Of a DNA stretch of 64,000 bases, positions 28,701-39,410 are shown piece by piece; within the stretch, counting starts at the first letter, position 1, and the number at the start of each line of letters is the position of its first letter. The notes under the pieces were generated by a model, which was not told the DNA's origin, did no database searches, and worked only from the letters and a program-made list of their open reading frames with translations. Source of the DNA: Prorocentrum cordatum (Eukaryota; Sar; Dinophyceae; Prorocentrales; Prorocentraceae); NCBI GenBank assembly GCA_963575745.1, contig CAUYUJ010009480.1:175747-239746 (forward strand), read 5' to 3'. The position numbers were made by a program, and so were the translations under genes.

Positions 28701-28864
28701 GCATATTTGGCGAGGAGGAGGGGAGGAGACGGGAGGAGGGATGGAGGGGGCCCCCTGGCTATCTCAGTTGAGCCGAGCCCCCGTGGTCCGCTCTTGTTCG
28801 GCTGGAGGGCAATCTTCGGGACCTCTTGGACCGTCTCGGGATGCTCTTGGGAGATTCGTGGGCC

Positions 28865-29190
28865 AGCTTGGGGCCATCTTGAGCCGTCTAGCGGCGATCC
28901 TGGCGGCCTGTGGGGCTCGCCTGTAGCGTCGGAAGCTCGAAAAGGCAAGCATGCCAAAAGCCTGAAAAAAACCAAAGGAAATCAACGATCCTGGCCTCTG
29001 GGCGCCCTTTGAGAGGAGTCTTGGAACGCTCAGGGAGTCCCCTTGAGGCCGCGCGGAGCCGTTTTGGAGGCATCTGGGGCATCTGGGGGGCCTCTTGGGG
29101 TGAATGGCAGCCTCTTTGGGCTCCCTGGGGGCCTCTTGGGGCCGTTGCTGCGCTCTCATGGGCCGTCTTGAGGACCTCTTGGGGCAGTCT
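28865..29190 (+). repeat. Interspersed repeat with AT-rich core (copy 1)
   Basis: This block is clearly homologous to 31500-31860. Both read gagccgtctag.ggcgatcctgg, then an AT-rich core (gcaagcatgccaaaagcctg / gccaagcatgtcaaaatcct, and aaggaaatcaacgat / aaggaaatcgacgat), then gcccctttgagaggactcttggaacgctcag-like sequence and gccgcgcggaacggttt. It is non-coding. Confidence 0.8.
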
Positions 29191-30635
29191 TTTTTTTCAT
29201 AGAAGGACATTGGACTGGAGAATGTCGTGCACCCTTTGTACAAGCAAGCGCCCAGCGACTCGGAGACCATCGCTGCCGGTGGTGAAAAATCAACGCAATG
29301 ACCGCGTGCGGTGAAAGAATGCGCATAGCAACTGCAGGCAAAAAATATTGTATTTACGCGCCGCGGTCAGCACCGTTGCGGTCGGCAAAAGGTTTGCCAG
29401 CCGACAAGTGGAGGGGGCGCGTGGCAGTTTTAGAGCGCTTACACTCAAGAAGCCACACCGCCAGAATGGCGCGGGGGCAAAACATATATGCACTGCGTGG
29501 AGCTCCCCATATGTGCATCCATTAGCATGGGCCTGTCCGCCGTGAGTGTCTAGGCGCAGGAGTTTTCGAGCATTCACGTGCTGAAATACTGATCCTTTGG
29601 AAATAAGGAATGACAAGAAGCCCATCCTTTGGATATGGGGGAAAAGCACTTCGTAAGTCAGAGTACGTGCCTCCACAGGAGAAGACTGCATGCTATACGT
29701 AACAAGCTTTAAACATAAGACGGTGGGCCTACGAAGCCACCGCGCTAGGCCAAGTCCCGCTCGATGGGCCCATATTCGCTGGCACGCAAGCGTTGTGGTA
29801 GGCCAGCACTCACACAAAACCTACCAGCTGAGCGCCACAATCCTTAGGTCGGGCGTGTCCCCCCCACAGGCGGATTTTGGACGAACAATGAAAAATAGTC
29901 AATGCCTATATTTGAATATTACTCCTGTTGAGGGACATGCCCGACTTCACACATGCCCTCAAAACAAGGCGATCGGCTACAGCCAGTCCTCATCGAATGG
30001 CCCAGACCTCCGACGACCAGGACCAACGCGCTCGATTTTTCAACACAATTCGCCCCCCTCCCTCCCTCCCTCCCCCGGCCAACGTCCCAAAACAATCCAG
30101 TCGTCAAAACTTTTGCCTGTGAGCAGGCACCGCATCCCAGGCGCACCTGGCAGAGCCAGGATGCAAGCAAGCATCAGCTCGCCCACGACCTGGCAGAGTC
30201 AGGATGCAAGCAAGCCTCATATTGGTAAAACCACGTGCCTCGCCCACGTCCGCATCGTGGTCCACACCTCGCGGGGTCTCCACCATGGCGGTAGGAGAGT
30301 AGCTGCATGCAGAGAGGTCCGCAGCAGGTGGGAATATGAACAGACTGGCGGCAGCGTGCGAACCACTACGTCTGAAGGCTCGGACCTGGTGTTGCAAACC
30401 GGGCAGAAGCCAACCTCCATCTTCCCGAAAGCGGACGCGCAAAAAACATTGATTCCGACGGCTAGCGCAACAAGTTATCAGACCAGAAAACACCTCGAAC
30501 TCTCTGCGGCAACTGAGCAGGCGACACACCTACTAGATTAATGACTTGCTGCTGGAGGTGTATCCTTCATGAACCTGCGCAAGCGCAGCTAAGATGCGCT
30601 GACCGCACACGTTGAGCGCGAAACAAACATCCTAG
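29191..30635. other. No gene recognised; small 43-bp duplication
   Basis: Sequence of moderate GC content with open frames on both strands (a 175-codon minus frame at 29290-29817 and a 283-codon plus frame at 29690-30541). I recognise no domain in either, and their amino-acid make-up is Arg/Ser/Pro-rich as expected for chance frames. A tandem duplication (cctggcagag...gatgcaagcaagc) at 30146 and 30189 has a 43-bp period. Confidence 0.4.
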
Positions 30636-31451
30636 TCAGATGCGGCCGATGAAATAATTCTCTTCGGTAGGCTCATGTTTCGGGACACGAACCGCTCCCC
30701 ACGGACTCTGGATTATCTCGTCATCGCCAGCGAAGGTGAGCTGCGCCGTTGAGTGCCGAGCCCTTGCAGGTTGCACAACTACTGCCTTACTGCTGTCGCG
30801 CCTGCTAAACTTCATGCCATTCACCGCGCGCTGGAAGTCGATGGCGTCGGTGGCGTCCGAGAAATTGGCGAAAGCATATCCTTTGTTCTGGCGCCTGTTC
30901 CGCTTCATGGGCATGTTGATGAAGTCGAACTTCCCGCGGAAGCCCGAATCCGAGACGAGCTGGATGATGTCCTCGGCTCCGCACCGGCTCGGGATGTTCT
31001 GCAGGACGACGGCCAAGGGCGCGCCTTCTGCCAGCGTCGCCTCCGGCGCGCCCGCGGCCGCCACGAATCCCGAGGGCCCGGCGCCGCTGGCGTCGCCGGC
31101 GCCCTCGCGCGCGGGCCCCCGCCACTCGGCGCCCAGCGGCGGTGCAGGCGGGGTCGCCGCCGCGCATTGGGAGCCCGCGTCGGTCCGTGCGGCCTCCGCG
31201 GGCGGCGCGCGGCCCGGCGCGGCCCCCCCGCGGGCGCCCCGGGCGGGCTGCGGCAGCTCCAGCCGCGGCCCCCCGTGGCGGTCCGCGAGGCAGGGGTGGG
31301 AGCTCGCGCGGGCGAGAGGGCGCCCGGCCACCGGGATCACCTCCGCGTGGAGGAACGTCTTGCGCGTCGAGACGGACAGCCGGAACTTGCCCGCGCCGTG
31401 CGGCTCCGCGCCCGTGTCCGCGCCGGCGAGCGCCGCCCCGCCCGGCGGCAT
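30636..31451 (-). CDS. Mei2-like RRM RNA-binding protein, intronless
   Basis: 271 codons from an ATG at 31451. Residues 1-145 are Ala/Gly/Pro/Arg-rich and probably disordered. Residues 146-240 form an RNA-recognition motif of the Mei2 C-terminal type: VVLQNIPSRC (RNP2-like), FRGKFDFINMPMKRNRRQNK and KGYAFANF (RNP1-like), then NGMKFSRRDSSKAVVVQPAR. Mei2-type RRMs bind RNA; in fission yeast and plants they act in meiosis or development. Dinoflagellates carry many small proteins of this type, and I infer RNA binding only. There is no visible intron and no spliced-leader relic at the start. An interspersed repeat (31500-31860) begins about 50 bases upstream. The conserved C-terminal domain and intact frame make this the most convincing cellular gene of the window. 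Confidence 0.8.
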   Translation of the reverse strand: MPPGGAALAGADTGAEPHGAGKFRLSVSTRKTFLHAEVIPVAGRPLARASSHPCLADRHGGPRLELPQPARGARGGAAPGRAPPAEAARTDAGSQCAAATPPAPPLGAEWRGPAREGAGDASGAGPSGFVAAAGAPEATLAEGAPLAVVLQNIPSRCGAEDIIQLVSDSGFRGKFDFINMPMKRNRRQNKGYAFANFSDATDAIDFQRAVNGMKFSRRDSSKAVVVQPARARHSTAQLTFAGDDEIIQSPWGAVRVPKHEPTEENYFIGRI

Positions 31452-31499
31452 GACTTTTCCAGCGCGAGGCAGCAGCAGGCCACCGCCTTCTCCCCGACT

Positions 31500-31860
31500 C
31501 CCGACGGAGGCTGGTCGGACCTTTTGAGCCGTCTAGAGGCGATCCTGGCCGCCTCGGGGGCCCACCTGGAGCGTCGAAGCACGAAAAGCCAAGCATGTCA
31601 AAATCCTTAAAACAAAAACTTAAGGAAATCGACGATTCTGGCCTGTGGGGCCCCTTTGAGAGGACTCTTGGAACGCTCAGAGGGTCCCTTTGGGGCCGCG
31701 CGGAACGGTTTTTGAGACCTGGGGCGTCTTGGAGCGCTCATGGGCCGTCTTGGAGGCCCTGGGACCGTCTTAGGGGCCATCTTGGAGTGCGCTGGAGCCG
31801 CCCGGAGACGCCCTGGAGCCGGCCGAAGCACATATCGCTGAGCTGCGGGGGCGCCAGGTA
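31500..31860 (+). repeat. Interspersed repeat with AT-rich core (copy 2)
   Basis: Homologous to 28865-29190 in the same orientation, including the AT-rich core at about 31575-31635 and the flanking gaggactcttggaacgctcag phrase. It sits just upstream of the RRM gene. Confidence 0.8.
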
Positions 31861-31894
31861 GCACTGCTTGCCCGTCTGGGAACCCCCAACGAGC

Positions 31895-31903
31895 CCCCAA
31901 AGA

Positions 31904-31962
<59 letters not shown>

Positions 31963-32030
31963 GCAACGAGGACGACGACGGCGGCGAGGACGACGGCGGC
32001 GGCGGGGGCGGCGGCGCCGGCGACCACGGG
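31895..32030. repeat. GGC/GAC triplet microsatellite
   Basis: (GGC)n passing into (GAC)n with interruptions. Poly-Arg and poly-Ala frames across it are artefacts. Confidence 0.9.
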
Positions 32031-32204
32031 CTGCGAAGCCAGGCTGGCCCAATTCTGGGCCACGGGCCCCCCGGCCCAGTCGGCGGTGCCGATTCTGGGC
32101 CACCGCGCCGCCAGCCAAGAATCCCGCCCGGTGCGCCCCGGGCTGCCTCTCGCGCCTCCGGAGCCAGCCAACCCGATTCTGTACGTTCCAAAACACCGTT
32201 TCGT

Positions 32205-32590
32205 GTACGTGAAACCATGGGAACCCGTGAAACTTCAGCAACTGCTGAAAACGTGTATGCGCGCCGCTGAGGCGAAAGCATACTGAAAACGAGCCGCCTT
32301 CGATCCGTGAGTCTCTTGCAATGTTTTGCGACGAATATGCGCGGCGCTGAAGCGAGAGAACCACATTTTGAAAACGGCCCGCCCTCAATCCGTGACGCTA
32401 TATTCCAATTGTTTATGACGATGCGCGCGGCGCTTAAGCGAGAGCCACATTTTTTGAAACGGCCGCCTTCAATCCGTGAAACTCTTGGAATTGTTTAAAA
32501 CGAGAGCGCACGGCGCTGAGGCGAGAGCCACATTTTCAAAACACCCGCCCACCATGTGTGAAACTGTTGCCACCTTTTCAGCGTCAAGGC
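32205..32590. repeat. About 84-bp tandem repeat, four to five copies
   Basis: cgcggcgctgaggcgagagccacattttgaaaac-like units occur at about 32259, 32341, 32427 and 32508 (spacing 82, 86, 81). Each is followed by cgcc.tcaatccgtgaaactct. The spacing is not a multiple of three, so it is non-coding. Confidence 0.85.
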
Positions 32591-32682
32591 CGTATATGGT
32601 GAGCAAATCTCGGGCGAAACGCCCGGCCCGCACTTTCGACCAGCCTCGGGCCACGACAGGAACAATTATTCAGAAGGAAACG

Positions 32683-33090
32683 GGGGAGGAGGAGGAGGAG
32701 GAGGAGGGAGGAGAAGGAAGAAGGAAGGAGGAGGAGGAGGAGGAGGGGAGAGGAGGAGGAGGAGGAAGAGGAGGAGGAGGACGCCGACGAAGGAGGAGGA
32801 GCCCTGCTGGGCCAAGAGGGCCCCCTCTCCGCCACACCCCGCCACGCCTCCGCGACCCTCTGGCCTCCACGCCTGCGGGGGGCTCCTCCTCCTCCTCCTC
32901 CGAATCCTCCTCCTCCTCTCCTCCCTCCTCCTCCTCCTCCTCCTCCTCCTCCTCCTCCTCCTCCTCCTCCCCCTCCCCCTCCCCCTCCTCCTCTCCTCCT
33001 CCTCCTCCTCCTCATCCTCCTCCTCCCTTTCCTCCTCCTCCGCCTCCGCCTCCCCCTCCCCCTCCCCTCGCCCCCCCCCCCCCCGGCGCT
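32683..33090. repeat. (GGA)n tract facing a (TCC)n tract
   Basis: A plus-strand purine tract (32683-32805) is separated by about 80 bases from a long pyrimidine CCT tract (32885-33080). The two are complementary, so they form a large imperfect inverted repeat. Confidence 0.9.
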
Positions 33091-33274
33091 CCTGGCGAGG
33101 CGCTCCTTCCGCCGCGCGATGTCGGCCAGGGTGCGCGATGGGGAGGGGGACCTTCGTGCGGGCGGGCCCCGGGACAGAGAGCGGGGGAGAGGAAGAAAGA
33201 GGATCCGAGGGCAGGGGCGCCAGGAGGAGGTGGAAAGTGGCTGGATAAAGGTAGCGAGGGACTGCCGCAAAGAG

Positions 33275-33634
33275 ACAGAGAGAGAGAGAGAGATGACAAC
33301 CAGAAAGAGAGAGAGGGAGAGAGCGGGAGAAAGAGAGGGAGAGAGAGAGAGAGAGCGACAGAGAAGGAACCATACATCGGGAAGGAAGGATTCACGACAC
33401 AAATCAATACACGTTTGCTTCTAACACGACCGACGACGTAGGAGGACGCATATGATTTCAAACAATATGCGCATACATGTGCATATATACATTTACATGT
33501 ATATGTGTGAGTATATATATATATACATATATATATATACAAATCGGTCGTAGCTGTTCATATATCCATAATCATACATATTTTTATATATATGTATATA
33601 CATATATGTGTGTATGTGTACATGTATGTGAATA

Positions 33635-33668
<34 letters not shown>

Positions 33669-33690
33669 CATATGTGTGTGAGAGTGCGTG
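33275..33690. repeat. (GA)n, then (TA)n/(CATA)n microsatellites
   Basis: GA/GAGA tracts at about 33275-33360 and a TA/CATA/GTATA-rich block at about 33475-33680, with about 110 bases of unassigned sequence between them. Confidence 0.9.
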
Positions 33691-34540
33691 TCTGCCAACA
33701 CGGATCCGAAACAGCCAATTCCCAACACAATGCTTGCACTTGGAGGTTCTTGCATGTTTTCTGGGGAGCTGGGCTCCGCTGCCGGGTCCGCCGCGTGGTG
33801 GTCGCCATCGCCGCCCCGTCGCCGCCTCGTCCTGGGCTCCGCTGCCGGGGGCGCCGTGCTGTGGTTGCCTTCGCCGCCGCTTCGTCGCCGCCGCTTCGTC
33901 GCCGCCCCCGTGTTCTGGGGGTGCCCAGTCGGTCCAGCGGTTTTGCGCCTGCCCGTCGGTTTGCGCCTGCCCGTCGGTTTGGCGGCTACGTGGTCGCGGT
34001 CGCCGCCCCGTCGCCGTCCGGGCCTGCGCTATTTCGCAACTCCTTACACTGATCTGCGCTGCTTTCCCTGCGCTGCACCAAGTGAATCTTCTTCTACAAA
34101 ACCACACCTGGGATCTACACCCCCGTGAAATTATCCGCCCCCAATGGATTTGCAACGTACACACGATTCTGCCACACAGTGAATTCCCAGAAGAATTCAT
34201 AACATCCCAGCCACGCCGGCAATCCCCCAATTATGTCCGCGCGCTGGTTTATCAAAGTCCAGGGGTTGCCATACATTGTTGGCAACAAATGGGTCCAAGT
34301 CCACGCGCTCGCGTCGTCGCGAACGCATGCCCAAATTCTTAAACACGGAATTTCGTGAGGTTGTCAAAATCGAGTGTCACAAAGCAAGCGCAGCACCTGG
34401 CTTGCAACACGAGTTTTCAAAACTACGCGCTCGTCCTTGCGAATCATTCTGGAAGCCGTTGGTCTTCAACATGTTCGCCGAATGCAGCGAAATCCGCCTC
34501 TCGCAAGCGCATGCTGGGGGCACGATCCTTGTCAAAAAAA
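33691..34540. other. No gene recognised
   Basis: GTCGCC-rich sequence to about 34050, then mixed-composition DNA. I see no recognisable domain on either strand. Confidence 0.4.
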
Positions 34541-34544
34541 ATCA

Positions 34545-35830
34545 GCCGCACGCGAATGCCGAAATCGCCCAACGACCTTCTTCACCGACGCGTGGACACC
34601 ATCATCGTCACCGGCGCGATCAGCATCGGCGCCGTCATGGGCCTTGCCATCACATCGCCGTCGTCGCCACCAACATCGTTACTATCACCATCGCATCTGC
34701 CATGGTACCGCGCCCGCCCGAATCACCGACTCACACTAAAGTGCTGGCGCGCCTGCGAGGCCTGCGAGACGCGGTCAGCGCTGCCGCGGCTGCTTCGGTC
34801 GCGCCAGGCTAGCTGGACGCTCTGCGCGCGAACTGCGCGCGCCAACGCGGCCGCAGGAATGCGCCAGCCAGCACCAATCAGTCATCGCAATCGGCACCGC
34901 ATGGGATTTGCAAGCCAAGTTGAGGGTGGGTGGGTGGGATGATTGCGCGCTCAGAGGAGCAGTGGAGCTGATAACTTCGAGTTGAGCAAAGTAGCAGGCA
35001 CCACATAGATTGTACCACGCAGATTGCTCGAAATTGACTGCACCACGCAGATTGCACCAATTAGGTTGCAGCAAGAAACAAACTCCCCCACCCCTTCCCG
35101 AAGGCGGGATTGCCCGCGCCCCCAACGACACTGCAATTTCCACATGGTCCTGCTTCATCGTTCATTCTGCACAGACGTCACACCAAGCAAGGGAGACACC
35201 GCTTTGATCGACCCCCTTGTCAAATAATACTATGCGCGCGCACTCGTTTACCAAAATGCACATGTCAATAGCCCCCTGCAGAAGACATGAAAAAAACACC
35301 CGCGCCATATCGGTATTCTTCCAACAACTTAGATTTCGCAAGGGGTTCAAGGTAGAGGTTCTCGGCGACCCGAAACACGATGGTTCCCACCCGTTTTCAT
35401 AACAGGACAATAACGCGCGCTCTTGCACATCCTGGAGGAAACCAAGTATTGTTCAACCTATTCGGCAAATCGTTAAATGGGGCCGCGCGGGAATGTCGCG
35501 CGCTTGTCGAAACTTCAAAGCTTGCCGGGGCGGGAGGGGTGGCGGGGGGGGTGGGCGCGACCCATGTCAAATAAAGCCATTCGGGCCACCCGCGCGCGTC
35601 GGCCGCGCGCGAATGCCGAAATCCCCCCAACCAAAACTTACGACACATGGATGTCATCATCGCTGTCGGCGTGATCAACATCGGCGCTGTCGTGCGCCTT
35701 GCCGCCGTCACTGTCACCATCGTCACCAGCATCGCAATCATCATCGCGTTTGCCGTGGACGACGCCATCCAAATACCGAGCCCGCCCGAACCGCCGACCC
35801 GCGCTGAAGCGCCCCGCGCCAGGCGCGGCC
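34545..35830 (+). repeat. Diverged duplication of a 220-bp block (34545-34755 and 35600-35830)
   Basis: Both blocks start cgcgaatgccgaaatc, continue through related catcatcg.c..cggcg.gatcaacatcggcgc and end with cgcccgaa.c.ccgac.c. They lie about 1.06 kb apart in the same orientation. The open frames do not match over the whole length. The sequence between them shows no gene. Confidence 0.6.
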
Positions 35831-35914
35831 TGTGGCCCGAACAGCTCTGCCTTGGCGATCCACTTCAGTAACAGGTTACGTCAAGGTTCGGCCCAGCCAG
35901 GCCGATTGAAGGGG

Positions 35915-36065
35915 CCCCAGGACACACAAATAAATACACACAAACAAAAATAATCATTGTATTTTCCCATATTTTCTGGGTTTTTGTCTTCCCCCCCAAT
36001 TCCAATATGTTGTCCAATATTTTCTGGGGAGTCGACGATTAATTGTGTCTGTGTGTTTCTTCCCC
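35915..36065 (+). repeat. Interspersed repeat family B, copy 1
   Basis: Contains ggggcc.caggacacacaaa, taaatacacacaaacaaaaa and cccatattttctgggttttt, ending gtcgacgattaattgtgtctgtgtgt. The first parts recur at 38845-38960 and the end recurs at 40935-41010. Confidence 0.8.
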
Positions 36066-36849
36066 TCCTGGCCGATGGCGGTCGTGCTGGCACTGTGCGG
36101 GCGGAAAGGGGGGGGGGCACTCAGCGTTGCCGGCGTCGCCCTACTGCCAGAGATAGCGCCCGGCGGGCGCGCGTGTGCATGCACACTTTTTCTGTCGCAT
36201 GTGCATGCGCACTGTGTATGGGTCGCGGTTGCAGGCGAGGCGGCTCGGTGGACATCGGCGCGCAGGGAGGGCCGCCGCGCGGCTGCCAATTCAAGTTCAG
36301 AAACGGCCTGCTTGTCTTTGTTTTTTGTTGTTAGACAACATGAAAATCAATGACAAAAACATATCCGGCGGGATAGCCTGGCCGCTGCTGCGCTCGGCGC
36401 TGATCGCGCGACGATAACTCACAATGTCATATGGGATCTACGTCGCCCTGGGCCACATGTACCCTGCTCAAGGTCTAACGTTCCCAATGATGTCCTGCAG
36501 ACTTGATCGGCAGTCAACATGCAGCATGCCGCTCGGGCAAACTGCAAACCAGCCAGCTGTGTTGCGCTCTCCCGAAGAGATCAGCGTATGACATCTGCTA
36601 GTTTACATTTCGGGGGTCAACATTACTCCTATCAGGGCCGCAGCGCGTTTCGTACAGTGGGGCCGCTGAAATAAGAAACGCCAAATAAATAACGAAGCCC
36701 TTCTGGGCCCCAAGACCGCCTTCGTTCACGAGGAGGGCTGGAGGAACAGCCACGGAATGACCCAAGGAACACCGACCCCCTTCCGAATCCAAACTGTTCC
36801 TCCCTTCCGCGCCTTGCTTGTGGCAATGCAGTCGGGGCGTTGACCTAAG
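36066..36849. other. No gene recognised
   Basis: Unassigned sequence with a run of G near 36105. The minus frames at 36598-36826 are short and unrecognised. Confidence 0.4.
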
Positions 36850-37010
36850 GAGCCCTAAGTAAGGAACGAGGCCCCTTTTTTCCAGAAGTTAAACTTCGAT
36901 GTCCCATCGAAAACACAAGGAAAACCTGAGGCAAGCTGTGAAATAATGGAGGAACACGGAGCCCCTCCCCAACGAAAAGGGTTCCTTCCTCAGGGCCCCG
37001 ACTGTACTGC
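36850..37010 (+). repeat. Interspersed repeat family C, copy 1
   Basis: Shares gaacacggagcccctccc.aacga.aaggt, followed by ccttc.tcag...cccgactg, and an upstream aaggcccc-containing phrase, with 61455-61595 in the same orientation. Confidence 0.75.
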
Positions 37011-37189
37011 ACCGCTGATCTCGTTGGCCGAGGCCCGGGGCGGCCTCCTCCCCGCTCCCCCTGCGGCTCGCGCGCGGCCTCTCCTCGGTGCTCGCGGCGG
37101 CGCACCCGCCAGGAAGACAGCGCGCGCGAGTGCGAAGGCCGGCGGCGCGCACCCCGGGAGGGGGGGGGGGAAGACAGACGTGGGCGGGC

Positions 37190-37755
37190 GTGGAGGAGGA
37201 GGAGGAGGAGGAGGAGGAGGAGGAGGAGGAGGAGGAGGAGGAGGAGCACCCTTCCGAGGAGGCCGCGAGGCCTGCCCCCCGCTCACTGTCCCCCCTCGGC
37301 GTGCCGTCGAGAGTGTCAACCTGTGGACATGTGCACACGCCGCGTGCCCGGGCGTCCGACCACCTGCCTCCTCCTCCTCGTCCTCCTCCACCTGCCTCCT
37401 CCTCCTCCTCCTTCTTCCTCCTCCTCCTCCTCCTCCTCCTCCTCCTCGTCCTCCTCCTCCTCCTCCCCCTCCTCCTGACCACCTGGTGGCCAGCCCGGGC
37501 CACGCCCTGCACTCGACCGAGCCGGCCACGCCTGTGGAGAGGCCACCTGGGGCGGTCATGAAGGGCCCATGTTCCACCACCACTACCATGGGTAGGAGGG
37601 GGAGGAGGGGGAGGAGGAGAAGGAGGAGGGGAGGGGGAGGAGGAGGAGGAGGAGGAGGAGGAGGAGGAGGAGGAGGAGGAGGAGGAGGAGGAGGAGGAGG
37701 AGGAGGAGGAGGAGGTCGAGCGTGCCCAAATAGAGGAGGAGGAGGAGGACCTGAG
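37190..37755. repeat. GGA and TCC microsatellite tracts
   Basis: GGA at 37190-37245, TCC at 37368-37478, then GGA at about 37585-37745. The alternating purine and pyrimidine tracts give complementary arms. Confidence 0.9.
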
Positions 37756-38380
37756 GAGGAGAAGGACTCTCTCATCCTCCCTTCTGCCCCGTCCTGCATA
37801 TGGCAGTGGTGGTCGAAGATGTGCCCACCACGTCACCGCCCTCCTGATGAGAACGTTGGGTGGGTTCACTGGCTCAGGGTGGAGGGATGAGTCTTGCTCG
37901 AGTCGGCGATGCATCGCCTGGGCGGGCTGGGCTGTCGGGCCCGGGCCCACGTCGGCGATGAGTGGGCGACGGGAGGCCGAGGCACGGCCCCCCTGAACCT
38001 GTCCCCCCCCCCAACGCTGCCCCGTAACCGCCCTCCTCTTGAGGAGGCCGCAGGCCCCCTCCGGGCTGAGTCGTGGCAGAGAAGAGACACCAGAAGACAA
38101 AGACCGCACTCCTCAGCACTGCTCATGATGGCTATCTTCCGTATCATCGACACGTAGGCAGATCTCGCACACCGCACGCTCTGGATGGTACCGATGGGAG
38201 CCCCGAAAGCGACCGTCCCTGGTGCCATGATTGCGCATCTAGGAGCTGCACTGGCACGGCACACCCTGCCAATACAGAGGCAACAACGCAGAGACCTCCG
38301 CACAACGCTCCCCGAGACTGCATAAAAAAAACACCCGCCATTGGCCCCTCGACGTGCAACAGAGCTACCACACAAAGAGC

Positions 38381-38411
<31 letters not shown>

Positions 38412-38844
38412 CGGCCTGTCCGCGTCCGCGCCCCCCCTCGTAGCCTTGCGGGGCATCGGCGGGGCGCTGCCTGCACCCGCGGCAGGGCCAGGGCGGGCTT
38501 GAGCCGAAGGGGCTCTGAGGCACGCAGAGGGCCTGGCCTCGAGCACCCCGCTGTCCGGGCCGACTCGCGGCCATGCGCCTCGTCCCCATCTGGCTGGGCC
38601 GATCCTGTGGTCGCCAATAACTGGCCATCGCTCGGGCGTCCATTCCCTGTGCTTGTTTTCGGGTTTCGTGCGTGGCTTTTTTTTCCCAGATGGTCAAGGA
38701 TGCTCCTCGATGGTCCTCGCCGATGGAAAGGTGCACACGTCCGAGCGCTGCCAAGAGAGTAGACACCACCACCGCCTTCATCCCCCCTCCTCCTCCTCCA
38801 GTCTCTCTCTGCTGCCTCTCCTCGTTCCCGGGAGAGGGAGGATG
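37756..38844. other. No gene recognised; short (GA)n at 38378-38411
   Basis: GC-rich sequence with overlapping open frames on both strands, none with a recognised domain. Confidence 0.4.
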
Positions 38845-38960
38845 AAGGGGCCCTGGGACACACAAATAAATACACACAAATAAAAATAGTTTCCATGTTT
38901 TCCCATATTTTCTGGGTTTTTGTTTTCCCCCTCACTTCCCATATTACTAACAGCGAAGAC
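38845..38960 (+). repeat. Interspersed repeat family B, copy 2
   Basis: ggggccctgggacacacaaa, taaatacacacaaataaaaa and cccatattttctgggttttt match copy 1 at 35915-36030. Confidence 0.8.
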
Positions 38961-39068
38961 TGATAGGTTTCTAATAGGGTCAAAAGAGAGCATCATGACG
39001 CCCCAAGGGGGTCTGGGCGCGATCCGGGGGAGGATGCCGGGGACACTTTTTCTAGCCTGCAGTAACGC

Positions 39069-39410
39069 ACTTCGTGGTCTTCGAGCTCCCAGAACTCCAT
39101 TCCTGGGCACGATTTTGAATGCCCGGAGCCAACTGTCGGCCACTTCGTGGTCTTCGAGTTCCCAGAACTCCATTCCTGGGCATGATTTTGAATGCCCGGA
39201 GCCAACTGTAGGCCACTTCGTGTTCTTCGAGTTCCCAGAACTCCATTCCTGGGCATGATTTTGAATGCCCGGAGCCAACTGTAGGCCACTTCGTGGTCTT
39301 CGAGTTCCCAGAACTCCATTCCTGGGCATGATTTTGAATGCCCGGAGCCAACTGTAGGCCACTTCGTGTTCTTCGAGTTCCCAGAACTCCATTCCCGGGC
39401 CACATTTTGA
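39069..39410. repeat. 73-bp tandem repeat, five copies
   Basis: acttcgtggtcttcgagttc starts units at about 39069, 39142, 39215, 39288 and 39361, each near-identical. Each unit contains a small palindrome around gggcatgattttgaatgccc. The 73-bp period is not divisible by three, so the same peptide appears in all three frames in turn. That argues against coding. Confidence 0.95.

Noticed and set aside
29690-30541. 283-codon plus frame
   Set aside because: No recognisable domain, overlaps an equally unremarkable minus frame and spans a 43-bp tandem duplication. I cannot support it as a gene.
32476-33441. Glu/Ser/Pro-rich 321-codon plus frame
   Set aside because: Its length comes from GGA/TCC microsatellites and GA tracts; no domain.
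36889-38109. 406-codon minus frame rich in Ser/Pro
   Set aside because: Crosses three GGA/TCC tracts; composition is that of the repeat, and equally long frames exist on the other strand.
39069-39410. 73-bp repeats as a CRISPR array
   Set aside because: Whole units are repeated without unique spacers; it is an ordinary tandem repeat.
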